From Roseiflexaceae bacterium (GTDB lineage Bacteria; Chloroflexota; Chloroflexia; Chloroflexales; Roseiflexaceae): a stretch of 64,000 bases of DNA. Shown here piece by piece: positions 38,638 to 46,004 of this stretch (position 1 is its first letter; each line of letters starts with the position of its first letter). The notes under the pieces are model-generated. The model saw only the letters and a list, made by a program, of their open reading frames with translations. It did not search any database and was not told the origin of the DNA. Location of the stretch: contig CANJHS010000009.1 of assembly GCA_947474225.1 (NCBI GenBank), positions 1 to 64,000 of the forward strand, read 5' to 3'. Both the position numbers and the translations under genes were made by a program.

Positions 38638-39360
38638 TTATTTGGTCGACAGCGGGGCAATAGCCTTGCAATCGCCCGCATTGATGACAACATTCACGGT
38701 CGTGATTCCTGGATTGACTGCTTTGATCAGCTGCGTCACGACGACGGTGAACTCCTCGGCAGCACGCTGCGTGATCCCCTGCGTACACGCCTCAGTCAAC
38801 AGCGCCTCTTGGACGGCGACTTGCGCTTTTTGATTGAGAAAACCATTTTTGTTCGGCGCAAACCACCCACGGCTTTCACGTTGACGACGCATCTGGGTCT
38901 GGTCGACCGTCAATGAAAAGACTTGGCTGGCGGGGACGGTCACCTGCACCGTGTGGCCATCATTTTCTACGCGGAGCGTGTCGGCAAACTGTGCCATATC
39001 CACACCGGCAATTACTCTACCCGTACCACAGAGCTCGAGGGTTTCGCCGACAAAGTACGAATAAAAGTGGTCCATCTCGTTGTTGTCTACCAATGCGCAA
39101 CCGGTTACGGTGGCGCCTTGCGTCTCCCAGCGATTCAACGCATGCATCGCACTGACGATTGCCTTGGTGGATACCACATTCACCTGTGGGTCTGGATTTG
39201 CTTCGGCAGCCGGGGGAGCTGTCGTTCGATCCCACAGTCCAGTGAATGCATTGGCAAAGGGCAACTCCGGGATGGTTTTGCCAATATAGTTCAGTGCAAA
39301 TACCACCAAGGCGATCAGGAAAATTGTTTTGATTACTATCGCGAGGAGTCGTGCGATCAT
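38638..39360 (-). CDS. DUF4230 domain protein, membrane-anchored
   Basis: 240 residues with one N-terminal membrane span (residues 5-27) and a DUF4230 domain (GRVIAGVDMAQFAD ... VQVTVPASQVF). It resembles the gene 25 bases downstream in order and length but has no Thr-rich linker, and carries its own Cys pairs. The pair is likely an old duplication. The function is unknown. Confidence 0.85.
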   Translation of the reverse strand: MIARLLAIVIKTIFLIALVVFALNYIGKTIPELPFANAFTGLWDRTTAPPAAEANPDPQVNVVSTKAIVSAMHALNRWETQGATVTGCALVDNNEMDHFYSYFVGETLELCGTGRVIAGVDMAQFADTLRVENDGHTVQVTVPASQVFSLTVDQTQMRRQRESRGWFAPNKNGFLNQKAQVAVQEALLTEACTQGITQRAAEEFTVVVTQLIKAVNPGITTVNVVINAGDCKAIAPLSTK

Positions 39361-39427
39361 GAGTGTAGCCTTTCGACTCTGTTTTCTTCTTTCACCCTGA
39401 CTTTAGCATGCACCGGAATAACATTGT

Positions 39428-39446
39428 GTTAGATATACACTAACAT
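39428..39446. promoter_or_regulatory. Inverted repeat TGTTAG-N7-CTAACA
   Basis: A perfect 6-7-6 inverted repeat about 70 bases before the first DUF4230 gene, in a 282-base gap without genes. It has operator geometry; the binding protein is unknown. Confidence 0.45.
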
Positions 39447-39590
39447 AAACGTCCACAAATGTGACTTTCACGATAGAGTGTGTACAAATCTCGGATGCAC
39501 ATACCAGACGTGTGGGGGTGTGCATGAGTTTCCGTCACGAGGTGATGTTTGGCTGAGGCGTGCGTCAGGGTGACGTCAGGTGACCATGAG

Positions 39591-39625
39591 AAAACCCCCG
39601 TTCCGGTGTACACCAGAACGGGGGT
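39591..39625 (-). terminator. Intrinsic terminator of hsp20
   Basis: CCCCCGTTC pairs with GAACGGGGG, with a further GGTG/CACC inside the loop. On the minus strand it is followed by TTTT, 18 bases after the hsp20 stop. Confidence 0.9.
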
Positions 39626-39642
39626 GCGGCCAATCAGATTGC

Positions 39643-40035
39643 CTATTCCTGAATCTGAGGGGTTGCGGTGACGCTGATTTTCTTGGGTTGCGCAGCGGCG
39701 CTCTTGGGTACGCGAATGGTGAGGATACCGTTGGCGCCGTGTGCAGTGACTGCATCTGCCTCGACCGGCAGGGGGAATTCGATACGTCGTGCAATGCGGC
39801 TGACGGCATATTCACGGACATGTTTGCGCAGATCCGGCGTTGTATCTTCTGGGGTGGCTTCGGCTTTTACCTGCAATGTGCGACCGACCAGCGTGAGTTC
39901 GACCTGCTCGGGGGCAATACCCGGGACAACCATCTTGACGGTGTACCCTTGAGAATCTTCGGTCACCTCGATTGCGCCGCTGGCGGGACGAACGGACTGC
40001 TGGAACAACAAATCTGCAACGGAAGAGTGAGTCAT
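39643..40035 (-). CDS. Hsp20 / alpha-crystallin small heat-shock protein
   Basis: 130 residues, one alpha-crystallin domain (about 20-118) with the conserved GILTIRVPK near the C-terminus. A short N-terminal arm (VADLLFQQSVRPA) precedes it. Such chaperones hold unfolding proteins in the cytoplasm. TAGGAG stands 8 bases before the start, and a GCCGG-CCGGC hairpin in the 5' leader could be a thermosensor, though that is speculative. Confidence 0.93.
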   Translation of the reverse strand: MTHSSVADLLFQQSVRPASGAIEVTEDSQGYTVKMVVPGIAPEQVELTLVGRTLQVKAEATPEDTTPDLRKHVREYAVSRIARRIEFPLPVEADAVTAHGANGILTIRVPKSAAAQPKKISVTATPQIQE

Positions 40036-40142
40036 GATATTTCTCCTAGAATGTCGCGCCGGCTATTCCGGCTCATGTCTGGAGTATATCCCGCCGAATG
40101 TTAGATTCACGTATGTGAAACGCTAGAGAAGTAATAGTTAGG

Positions 40143-40237
40143 AGAAATCAGAAATCAGAAATCAGAAATCAGTTAGTGCTTTACAACGCGAGGACATAGC
40201 ATTCTTTTGCGTAACTTCTGATTTCTTATTTCTGATT
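40143..40237. repeat. Heptamer repeat (AGAAATC)4 with an inverted copy
   Basis: Four copies of AGAAATC (40143-40170) face an inverted, slightly decayed set (CTGATTTCTTATTTCTGATT, about 40218-40237) across about 45 bases, so the region could fold into a hairpin. It overlaps the end of the MOSC gene. It is of the same seven-base type as the array at 1-149. Confidence 0.85.
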
Positions 40238-40819
40238 GCTAAATTCTCTCCCTGGCCAATTGCGCTGCGGGGGAACGACCACCGTGACTGCATCTCCGAC
40301 CCGTACAGTGCCAATGCATTCGACCCAGGCGGTGAATCCGCGCTTTTCGAGGGCTGCTTTAACAAACCGAGAACGAAGTGTTGGATCGCCGTAATGCTCT
40401 GCAATGACCGTTCCGGGACCGGTGCAGGGTTGGTTTTCCCAGTCAACCACAATTGATGCACCGGATGCAAAAATCACGCGTGTCGCAGGTGGGAGCAGTG
40501 TCAACGAGGGAATTCCCGCCAGCACCATATTGGCACCCAGCCATTCGGGGCGAATCTCGGGCAATGACAGTGTCGTTGCAACTTCGGCGAGTTGATCTGC
40601 CGCTACGATGGTGACTTGGCGTTCATTGCGCACCGTCGTCCCACGCGGATAATGCGGAATGCGCACATCTGCACGACGTGTCAAGCCGGCATGGCTATCG
40701 CCCACGACACCCTCCCAGTCGAATTGGAGCGTATCAACAGCCCGTGTCACTAATGTGCGCGGCATGTCACCGACGGCAAGCCAGGTAACGGTAGCGGTCA
40801 GATGTGTGGTACCTGGCAT
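40226..40819 (-). CDS. MOSC domain protein
   Basis: 197 residues. The MOSC (molybdenum cofactor sulfurase C-terminal) fold is recognised by GVVGDSHAGLTRRAD, the ERQVTIVAADQLAE region, LGANMVLAGIP and the conserved Cys in ENQPCTGPG. MOSC proteins bind sulfur on a cysteine and transfer it, or reduce N-hydroxylated compounds, using molybdenum cofactor. The last residues (FSNQK) and the stop codon are supplied by the adjacent heptamer repeat. Confidence 0.9.
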   Translation of the reverse strand: MPGTTHLTATVTWLAVGDMPRTLVTRAVDTLQFDWEGVVGDSHAGLTRRADVRIPHYPRGTTVRNERQVTIVAADQLAEVATTLSLPEIRPEWLGANMVLAGIPSLTLLPPATRVIFASGASIVVDWENQPCTGPGTVIAEHYGDPTLRSRFVKAALEKRGFTAWVECIGTVRVGDAVTVVVPPQRNWPGREFSNQK

Positions 40820-40872
40820 GGCATGATTCCTTTTGGATACGACGTGCGCAGAGCGGTTAATAGTATTGCATG

Positions 40873-40908
40873 AACCAAGCCGGTACAGTGTGGTGGCCCG
40901 GCTTGGTT
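40873..40908. terminator. 11-bp perfect hairpin
   Basis: AACCAAGCCGG (40873-40883) and CCGGCTTGGTT (40898-40908) pair perfectly around a 14-base loop. No clear T-tract follows on either strand. It lies between the MOSC gene and a pseudogene and may end transcription of the latter. Confidence 0.5.
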
Positions 40909-40955
40909 CTATGTGTTACGGTATTATACGGATAATACCATTCGGACGCGGACAA

Positions 40956-41219
40956 CTATGCCGTACCTGATAGCATATAGACCTCGAGGTCCCACCATTG
41001 TGCCATGGGCAACTCCTGCACGGTCGTCGCTGCACTCGTCGGATTGTCCGCATATACATCGAGAAATACTTTACCCTGGGGCACGGCGAGGCGAATTTGC
41101 CCGAGGCGGCCGGCGGCTTAGAGGACCTTAACCATTGCTTTCTCCGCGTCGACCACGGTCAACACGTCGCGCATGTCGACCCCCGCTTTGAACGTACTCA
41201 CCACCATGTACTGTTGCAT
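40956..41219 (-). pseudogene. Small muconolactone-isomerase-like protein gene, interrupted by TAA
   Basis: An 88-codon frame starts at the ATG at 41219 (AAAAGGTGATGT upstream) and ends at TAG 40958-40956. An in-frame TAA at 41120-41118 (codon 34) splits it. The first part reads MQQYMVVSTFKAGVDMRDV and the second RLGQIRLAVPQGKVFLDVYA, then PMAQWWDLEVYML. Both halves fit one ferredoxin-like fold of about 87 residues. The stop lies where relatives commonly have Tyr (inferred from memory of the family), so a single base change may have created it. It is divergent from the marR gene. Confidence 0.7.
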
Positions 41220-41310
41220 ACATCACCTTTTCATACGCGTGTCACATACTACTCCGACCCGACGCGAAGCGACCAAATCTGCCGGGTAGGTAGTGTAGCG
41301 TAGCAGAAAT

Positions 41311-41322
41311 AGTTTATAAACT
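41311..41322. promoter_or_regulatory. Palindromic operator candidate for MarR regulator
   Basis: AGTTTATAAACT is a perfect 12-bp palindrome in the 139-base gap between the divergent pseudogene and marR, 37 bases before the marR start. This is the usual place for MarR autoregulation. An AT-rich half-related stretch follows (41325-41335). Confidence 0.55.
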
Positions 41323-41358
41323 CAACTGTTTATGTTTTGATTGAGAAATGAGGAAGCG

Positions 41359-41796
41359 ATGATATCTAGCGCAACCATCGACGAAGCGCGCAGATTGGCG
41401 CAGCTGCTGCTGGGCGCTGCCCAGCGGGCACAGTCAGAATTTGCTGTCATCGCCGCAGAATTGACGATACCGGTGGCGATTGCGCGGGTAATCTGCCAGT
41501 TATCTGAGCCCATTGCCCTGCATCAACTCGCCGCAACGATGGCGTGTGACAAGTCGTACATCACGCCGCTCGCCGACCAACTCGAAGCACTCGGGTTGGG
41601 CATACGCCTGCCGGGTCCGAATCGGCGCAGCAAAGTGCTACAGCTCACGGCCCAAGGTGAGGCCATGCGCATGCGACTCGAAGCGCACATCGCGGCACGA
41701 AGCCCAGTTATGACTGCGCTCAACGAACACGAGCGTGATATCTTGAGCGATTTATTGGCAAAAATCGTTGGGCACGAGGCGAATCAACCGGCTTAG
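41359..41796 (+). CDS. MarR-family transcriptional regulator
   Basis: 145 residues from the ATG at 41359, preceded by GAGGAAGCG. A winged-helix domain (about residues 40-110: LHQLAATMACDKSYITPLADQLEALGLG) with the wing RRSKVLQLTAQGEA is typical of MarR. It probably represses itself and the divergent gene, which is now broken. The last bases overlap the convergent gene's stop. Confidence 0.93.
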   Translation: MISSATIDEARRLAQLLLGAAQRAQSEFAVIAAELTIPVAIARVICQLSEPIALHQLAATMACDKSYITPLADQLEALGLGIRLPGPNRRSKVLQLTAQGEAMRMRLEAHIAARSPVMTALNEHERDILSDLLAKIVGHEANQPA

Positions 41797-42659
41797 ACAC
41801 GCCGCCAAGCGACCAATGTGCCTGCCACCCAAGTCGGGTCGGCGGCTTTGTAGAGGGCGGCAGCGTCGCTCGCGACGATATCGATAATCTCTGGTTGGAT
41901 GGGACCGAGGATGGCACGCATCACCTGTCCTGCATCACGATGGTCGCTGCGGGCATCGACGCAGTGTTGGTTATAGGCTGCATATTTGCCGGCCGACAGC
42001 ATTTGTGCACCATCAGAGATAACGGCCCGGGCCCGCTCGAGTCCGCCTTCGTGAGGATAAAGCGCCTGCTCAACCGAATCGCCGTAGCCAATGCCGTGAT
42101 GGAACATATCTGCAGTCGACACAACCACGGCATTACGGGCAAGAGCAGCGACATCGTCGTATCCCGGCATAATTTGCGGAAATCCACCGGCAAGCCATGG
42201 ATACACTTCGACAACACGCGGCATTTTTTTGCCATAATAATCCGCTGCGATCTCCCACAGATACCGAAAGGTGAACATCGCATGGTCAAAGGCCCACTCG
42301 TCGCCGCGAGCGAATTCTGGTCCTTGGATACCCCAAATACGCTCCGCAGAAGGATTCCCGCCCGCTGCGACGCGGCGGCGGGCCTGCTCCATTTCGTCAC
42401 TAAACGCATGCAACACACTAATCGCCAATACCGTATCGGCACTAGAATCGATACAGGCGTTTATGACCGCACTGATTTGCTTTGCGCAGTCTTGCACACC
42501 AGCGTGTGGAAAGACCAGTCCACCACGGTCGCGTAAGACCGACGCCAAATCCCACTCACGGGCGGCAGCGAGCATCGCGCGGGCACCACGAATCCCCATG
42601 GATGCATGCTCTTGGGCATATTGATGATTGATATCAATTCGTAATTGGTTGCGATCCAT
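41793..42659 (-). CDS. MEMO-like / class III extradiol-dioxygenase-fold protein
   Basis: 288 residues. VFPHAGVQDCAKQ near residue 50, LAISVLH, and VVVSTADMFHHGIGYGD near 180-195 resemble the order of metal-ligand motifs in MEMO1/extradiol dioxygenase B-type proteins (HAG, then SSDFCHWG-like). The match is partial and the substrate is unknown. An alternative is an uncharacterised hydrolase. It is convergent with marR (4-base overlap). Confidence 0.55.
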   Translation of the reverse strand: MDRNQLRIDINHQYAQEHASMGIRGARAMLAAAREWDLASVLRDRGGLVFPHAGVQDCAKQISAVINACIDSSADTVLAISVLHAFSDEMEQARRRVAAGGNPSAERIWGIQGPEFARGDEWAFDHAMFTFRYLWEIAADYYGKKMPRVVEVYPWLAGGFPQIMPGYDDVAALARNAVVVSTADMFHHGIGYGDSVEQALYPHEGGLERARAVISDGAQMLSAGKYAAYNQHCVDARSDHRDAGQVMRAILGPIQPEIIDIVASDAAALYKAADPTWVAGTLVAWRRV

Positions 42660-42735
42660 GGTAGATTCCCTTTCGCAGACGGTATGCTTGTAGTATAACG
42701 CAGCTCATTCCATTACCACGGGAGCTTTTTGCATA

Positions 42736-42763
42736 GAAAAACCGCGGACCATACGGTCCGCGG
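42736..42763 (-). terminator. Intrinsic terminator of a DUF5684 gene
   Basis: CCGCGGACC (42742-42750) pairs with GGTCCGCGG (42755-42763), with TTTTT following on the minus strand. It lies just after the DUF5684 gene at 42779. Confidence 0.92.
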
Positions 42764-42778
42764 CTCTGCGAGCATTGA

Positions 42779-43237
42779 CTATTTCGTGAACGGCAGAATG
42801 CGTACATCTGCAGTGGATTGGACGCCCAAGTATGGTTGTGCGCTAAAGCCAATCAACGGCAACATAATCTCGGCCAATACCAGATGCAAAATGACCGAAC
42901 CAATCGAATCTGATTTGCCGAATGAGCGCAACAACTGACGCATCACGATATAGGCAACGTAGAGGCAGACGAGCCCGGTTAACCCAAAAGTGATGGGCGA
43001 TAGCGCTGCACCAATGAGGAAATACCAGAACCAGGCAGCAGGCAAGCCCGTGATGTCGACCAATGTCTTGAAGTTGAGCAATGGGATAATGGCATAGAAT
43101 CCTGGCTTGCCGGCCTTGGTGAACAACTTCCACAGACCAATCACTACAGCGATACCCAACACGAGCCCAATGATTCCACTGACAGCACCACCCATCAGTG
43201 ATGCGCCAAAGTCTCCGTTCAAAGTGTTTTCGTCCAC
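42779..43237 (-). CDS. DUF5684-type small membrane protein
   Basis: 152 residues from the GTG at 43237. GGAGG stands 5 bases before it; an ATG 12 bases upstream contains that site and is not the start. Three or four membrane spans: SGIIGLVLGIAVVIGLWKLF, the conserved KAGKPGFYAIIPLLNFKTLVDITGLP, and later helices. It is a close paralogue of 43479-43937, including length and start arrangement. The function is unknown; it may affect membrane organisation. Confidence 0.82.
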   Translation of the reverse strand: MDENTLNGDFGASLMGGAVSGIIGLVLGIAVVIGLWKLFTKAGKPGFYAIIPLLNFKTLVDITGLPAAWFWYFLIGAALSPITFGLTGLVCLYVAYIVMRQLLRSFGKSDSIGSVILHLVLAEIMLPLIGFSAQPYLGVQSTADVRILPFTK

Positions 43238-43433
43238 GTGAACCTCCATATGAAATTAATGCAGTGTTGCTCTTTAATTTTAACTCATAATTATGTAATT
43301 GCAAATATTTTTTTAACTAATTTTAATTTTGCAATTATACATCATTTCAACCAATGTTTATTTGTCAAAAAACGACAAGATTATGTTGTTTATATATATA
43401 TTTTGTACATTCTTTAAACACATTTTCTATCCA

Positions 43434-43466
43434 CAAAAAACGAGCCGTGTGAAACACACGGCTCGT
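43434..43466 (-). terminator. Intrinsic terminator of the upstream DUF5684 gene
   Basis: ACGAGCCGTGTG and CACACGGCTCGT form a perfect 12-bp stem with a 3-base loop, followed by a T-run on the minus strand. Confidence 0.95.
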
Positions 43467-43478
43467 CAGAAGTACGGT

Positions 43479-43937
43479 TTACTTAAACCAAGGGAGGGCA
43501 CGCACGTCGCTGGTCGACTGAACACCTTGGTAGGTCGCTCCACTCAGCCCCAGGTAGGGAATCATGAATCCAGCCAAAAAGAGATAGAGGATAACATTAC
43601 CGACGCTGTCAGACTTCCCGAAGCTGCGCAAGAGTTGTCGAAAGACAACGAACGCAACGTAGAGGCTAATGAGGCCCGTGATCCCCAGGGTGACGGACGA
43701 AAGCGCTGAACCGATGATGAAGTACCAGAAATACGTGGCAGGTAGACCGGTGATGTCGACCAGCGTTTTGAAGTTCAGCAATGGAATAATTGCATAAAAG
43801 CCGGGCTTCCCAGCTTTGGTGAACAGCTTCCACATACCGACGACTGCGGCGATGCCGATAGCCAGGCCGATGATACCACCGAGGGCTCCGCCCATTAGGG
43901 ACGCGCCCATGTCTGTGTTCATTGTGGTTTCGTCCAC
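43479..43937 (-). CDS. DUF5684-type small membrane protein
   Basis: 152 residues from a GTG start with GGAGCTTCTC before it. It shares the block KAGKPGFYAIIPLLNFKTLV and the segment order with the next gene downstream. Each copy has its own AT-rich upstream region and terminator, so the two are expressed separately. The function is unknown. Confidence 0.82.
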   Translation of the reverse strand: MDETTMNTDMGASLMGGALGGIIGLAIGIAAVVGMWKLFTKAGKPGFYAIIPLLNFKTLVDITGLPATYFWYFIIGSALSSVTLGITGLISLYVAFVVFRQLLRSFGKSDSVGNVILYLFLAGFMIPYLGLSGATYQGVQSTSDVRALPWFK

Positions 43938-44428
43938 GAGAAGCTCCTTTAATTAATTGCAGTATTGCTACATTAGCGTACCACAATGTATGAGAATTGC
44001 AATAGATTATTATGAGTATTATGAGAAATGCGCGTACCCATATTGGGCAAAAAAGTTCCTCAACGACGACGCAAGTATGGCAATCGAGGACACCAAATGT
44101 ACGTGAGGATCTCTTGCCTGTATGCCGAGATTCATTGCAATGCTCTACACACGTGGATAGGCAAGAGAGAAAGAGTTCACGATTGACAAGCACGTTGATT
44201 TTTTAATTCTGCGCAGAGTGTCACAGCGTTGGCTGCGAGTCGTATTGTCTTGCATTGACGTACCCGTTCTTACGATTATTTAGGCAAAAACTGGTACCAA
44301 AGCGTTGCACCACTCCTGAGCGCACATGGAATTTCTTGCCATCGTGAAAGCTCTGGCTTCTGTTCATTTCATAGTGCGTATGCCGCTATATTGTTACAAT
44401 ATGAGCATTCAATTGATAAGGATCTATC
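43938..44428. other. Intergenic region without a credible gene
   Basis: About 490 bases separate the DUF5684 gene from the GlcG operon. I see no convincing coding frame on either strand. The left part is AT-rich and should hold the DUF5684 promoter. The right end carries a palindrome just before the GlcG gene (see 44388-44402). Confidence 0.6.
44388..44402. promoter_or_regulatory. 15-bp palindrome before the GlcG operon
   Basis: ATATTGT-T-ACAATAT is a perfect palindrome ending 26 bases before the GlcG-type start. It could be an operator of a repressor controlling the GlcG/PaiB/GNAT/MFS operon. The binder is unknown. Confidence 0.5.
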
Positions 44429-44857
44429 ATGCGCCAAGAAATGACTATTGACCATCGCGATGCAGACATTGCCATCCGCGTCATCATCGCCGAATTGACC
44501 AAACGCAACGCCCTCGGCGTCGTCGCGGTTGCAGACCATCACGGCGAACTGATTGCACTGATGCGTATGGGTGGAGCGCAACTCCAATCCGGCACGATTG
44601 CTACCAACAAGGCATTCACCGCAGCGCGGGCGTGCAAACCAACCCGCGACATCGGCCGCAAAATCCGCAGTGCCGATCAGGGTTTTGACATTGCCTACTA
44701 CGGCGACCCACGCTTCATCGGCTGGGGCGGCGGTATGCCGATCATTGTGGGCGGCATGTGTGTGGGCGCAGTCGCGGTCAGTGGCTTGAGCGAGGATGAA
44801 GACATCGAGCTGGCCAGTATGGGAATTACGGCAATCTTGCAGCAGAATGCGGTATAG
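44429..44857 (+). CDS. GlcG/HbpS-family protein
   Basis: 142 residues with AAGGAT upstream. The GlcG/HbpS fold is recognised by GVVAVADHHGELIALMRMGGAQ, ATNKAFTAA and the C-terminal GGMPIIVGGMCVGAVAVSG. Members bind heme or cobalamin-like ligands, or accompany small-molecule catabolism. It is the first gene of an operon with PaiB, GNAT and MFS genes. Confidence 0.9.
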   Translation: MRQEMTIDHRDADIAIRVIIAELTKRNALGVVAVADHHGELIALMRMGGAQLQSGTIATNKAFTAARACKPTRDIGRKIRSADQGFDIAYYGDPRFIGWGGGMPIIVGGMCVGAVAVSGLSEDEDIELASMGITAILQQNAV

Positions 44858-44867
44858 AGGGGCGCAG

Positions 44868-45482
44868 ATGTACATTCCACACGCCAATCGCATGGACGAC
44901 CGTGAAATATTGGTACCGTTTATGCAACAGCATGATTTTGCGACCATCATCAGTAATGGTCCCGACGGTATACCAGCGGTCAGTTACGGTCCAGTGATGA
45001 GCAATCTGCGCGATGATGTCCTATGGGTCGAATTTCATCTCGCCCGGGCGAATGGACACACCGCACTGCTATCGGCGGGCGTCACCACGACGTTGTCGTT
45101 CCACGGCCCGCATGCATTCGTACATCCTGGCTGGTACGCAGCAGAGCATGCCGTTCCGACCTGGAATTACGCGGTCGTGCATGCGACCGGTACCCCCGAA
45201 GTCATCGACACACTCCAGGATTCGTTGGCAATGGTCAATGCATTGACGCACTTCTATGATGCCAGTCACCCAGCCTATACCGAAGAAGGGGTTGCTGGCA
45301 TGTTGCGCGGGATTGTCTGTTACCGCATGCGGGTGACAAACCTCGAGGGAAAGTTCAAACTCAGCCAGAATCGATCCATTGCAGATCGCGTGGGCGTGCG
45401 CCAGCAGCTCGAGCAATCACCGCGGGAACGCGAACGTGAGCTTGCCGCCATGATGCGTGCTATGGAACCGGGCGAGGAGTAG
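44868..45482 (+). CDS. PaiB-type FMN-binding protein
   Basis: 204 residues from the ATG at 44868 (AGAGGGGCGCAG upstream). MYIPHANRMDDREILVPFMQQHDFATIIS and FVHPGWYA are typical of the PaiB FMN-binding negative-regulator family, with a split-barrel fold like pyridoxamine oxidases. A DNA-binding role is not certain. It starts 10 bases after the GlcG gene. Confidence 0.92.
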   Translation: MYIPHANRMDDREILVPFMQQHDFATIISNGPDGIPAVSYGPVMSNLRDDVLWVEFHLARANGHTALLSAGVTTTLSFHGPHAFVHPGWYAAEHAVPTWNYAVVHATGTPEVIDTLQDSLAMVNALTHFYDASHPAYTEEGVAGMLRGIVCYRMRVTNLEGKFKLSQNRSIADRVGVRQQLEQSPRERERELAAMMRAMEPGEE

Positions 45483-45484
45483 TC

Positions 45485-45970
45485 ATGCAGGTCACTTATC
45501 GCACCGGCTACATCCCCGGTGTGCTGGGGTGGATGATTCAGACCCAGACCGAATACTACGCTGGGCATGTGAACTTTGGGTTGCCGTTCGAATGCACCGT
45601 GGCCTCTGGGCTGGTCGCGTTTGCGCCACGTGCCACAGAGCCGGGGAATCTCCTTTTGACGGCGTGGGATGACACGACGCTGTTGGGCAGTATTGTGATT
45701 GACGGTGGGACGACCCCGCCGGCGCGGCTGCGTTGGTTTGTGGTCGATCCGCGGCAGCACGGCAGAGGAATTGGGACCGCATTATTGCGCCAGGCATTGG
45801 TATTTGCCGACACCTGGCATGCGTCGGTGTGGTTGACGACCATCGTCGAACTCGATGTGGCAATCCACCTCTACCAGACGCATGGTTTTCGCATGATGGC
45901 CGAGCACGAAGATGCAACGTGGGGTCCGGTGATGCACGAACAGACCTGGCAACGGGACCGAACACAATAG
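45485..45970 (+). CDS. GNAT-family N-acetyltransferase
   Basis: 161 residues. RWFVVDPRQHGRGIGTALLRQAL is the acetyl-CoA motif A and AIHLYQTHGFRMM is the typical motif B. It starts 2 bases after the PaiB gene, so it is co-translated. Its substrate is unknown; polyamine acetylation is one idea given that PaiA/PaiB pair in Bacillus. Confidence 0.9.
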   Translation: MQVTYRTGYIPGVLGWMIQTQTEYYAGHVNFGLPFECTVASGLVAFAPRATEPGNLLLTAWDDTTLLGSIVIDGGTTPPARLRWFVVDPRQHGRGIGTALLRQALVFADTWHASVWLTTIVELDVAIHLYQTHGFRMMAEHEDATWGPVMHEQTWQRDRTQ

Positions 45971-46004
45971 ATGTAGTGGCGATGACGCCACATAGAGGAA
46001 TCAC

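Noticed and set aside
40143-40237. CRISPR-like array
   Set aside because: Units are seven bases with no spacers; this is a simple tandem repeat.
44796-44867. Earlier start for the PaiB-type gene inside the GlcG gene
   Set aside because: The ATG at 44868 has a good ribosome-binding site and matches the family N-terminus; the upstream part lies inside the preceding gene.
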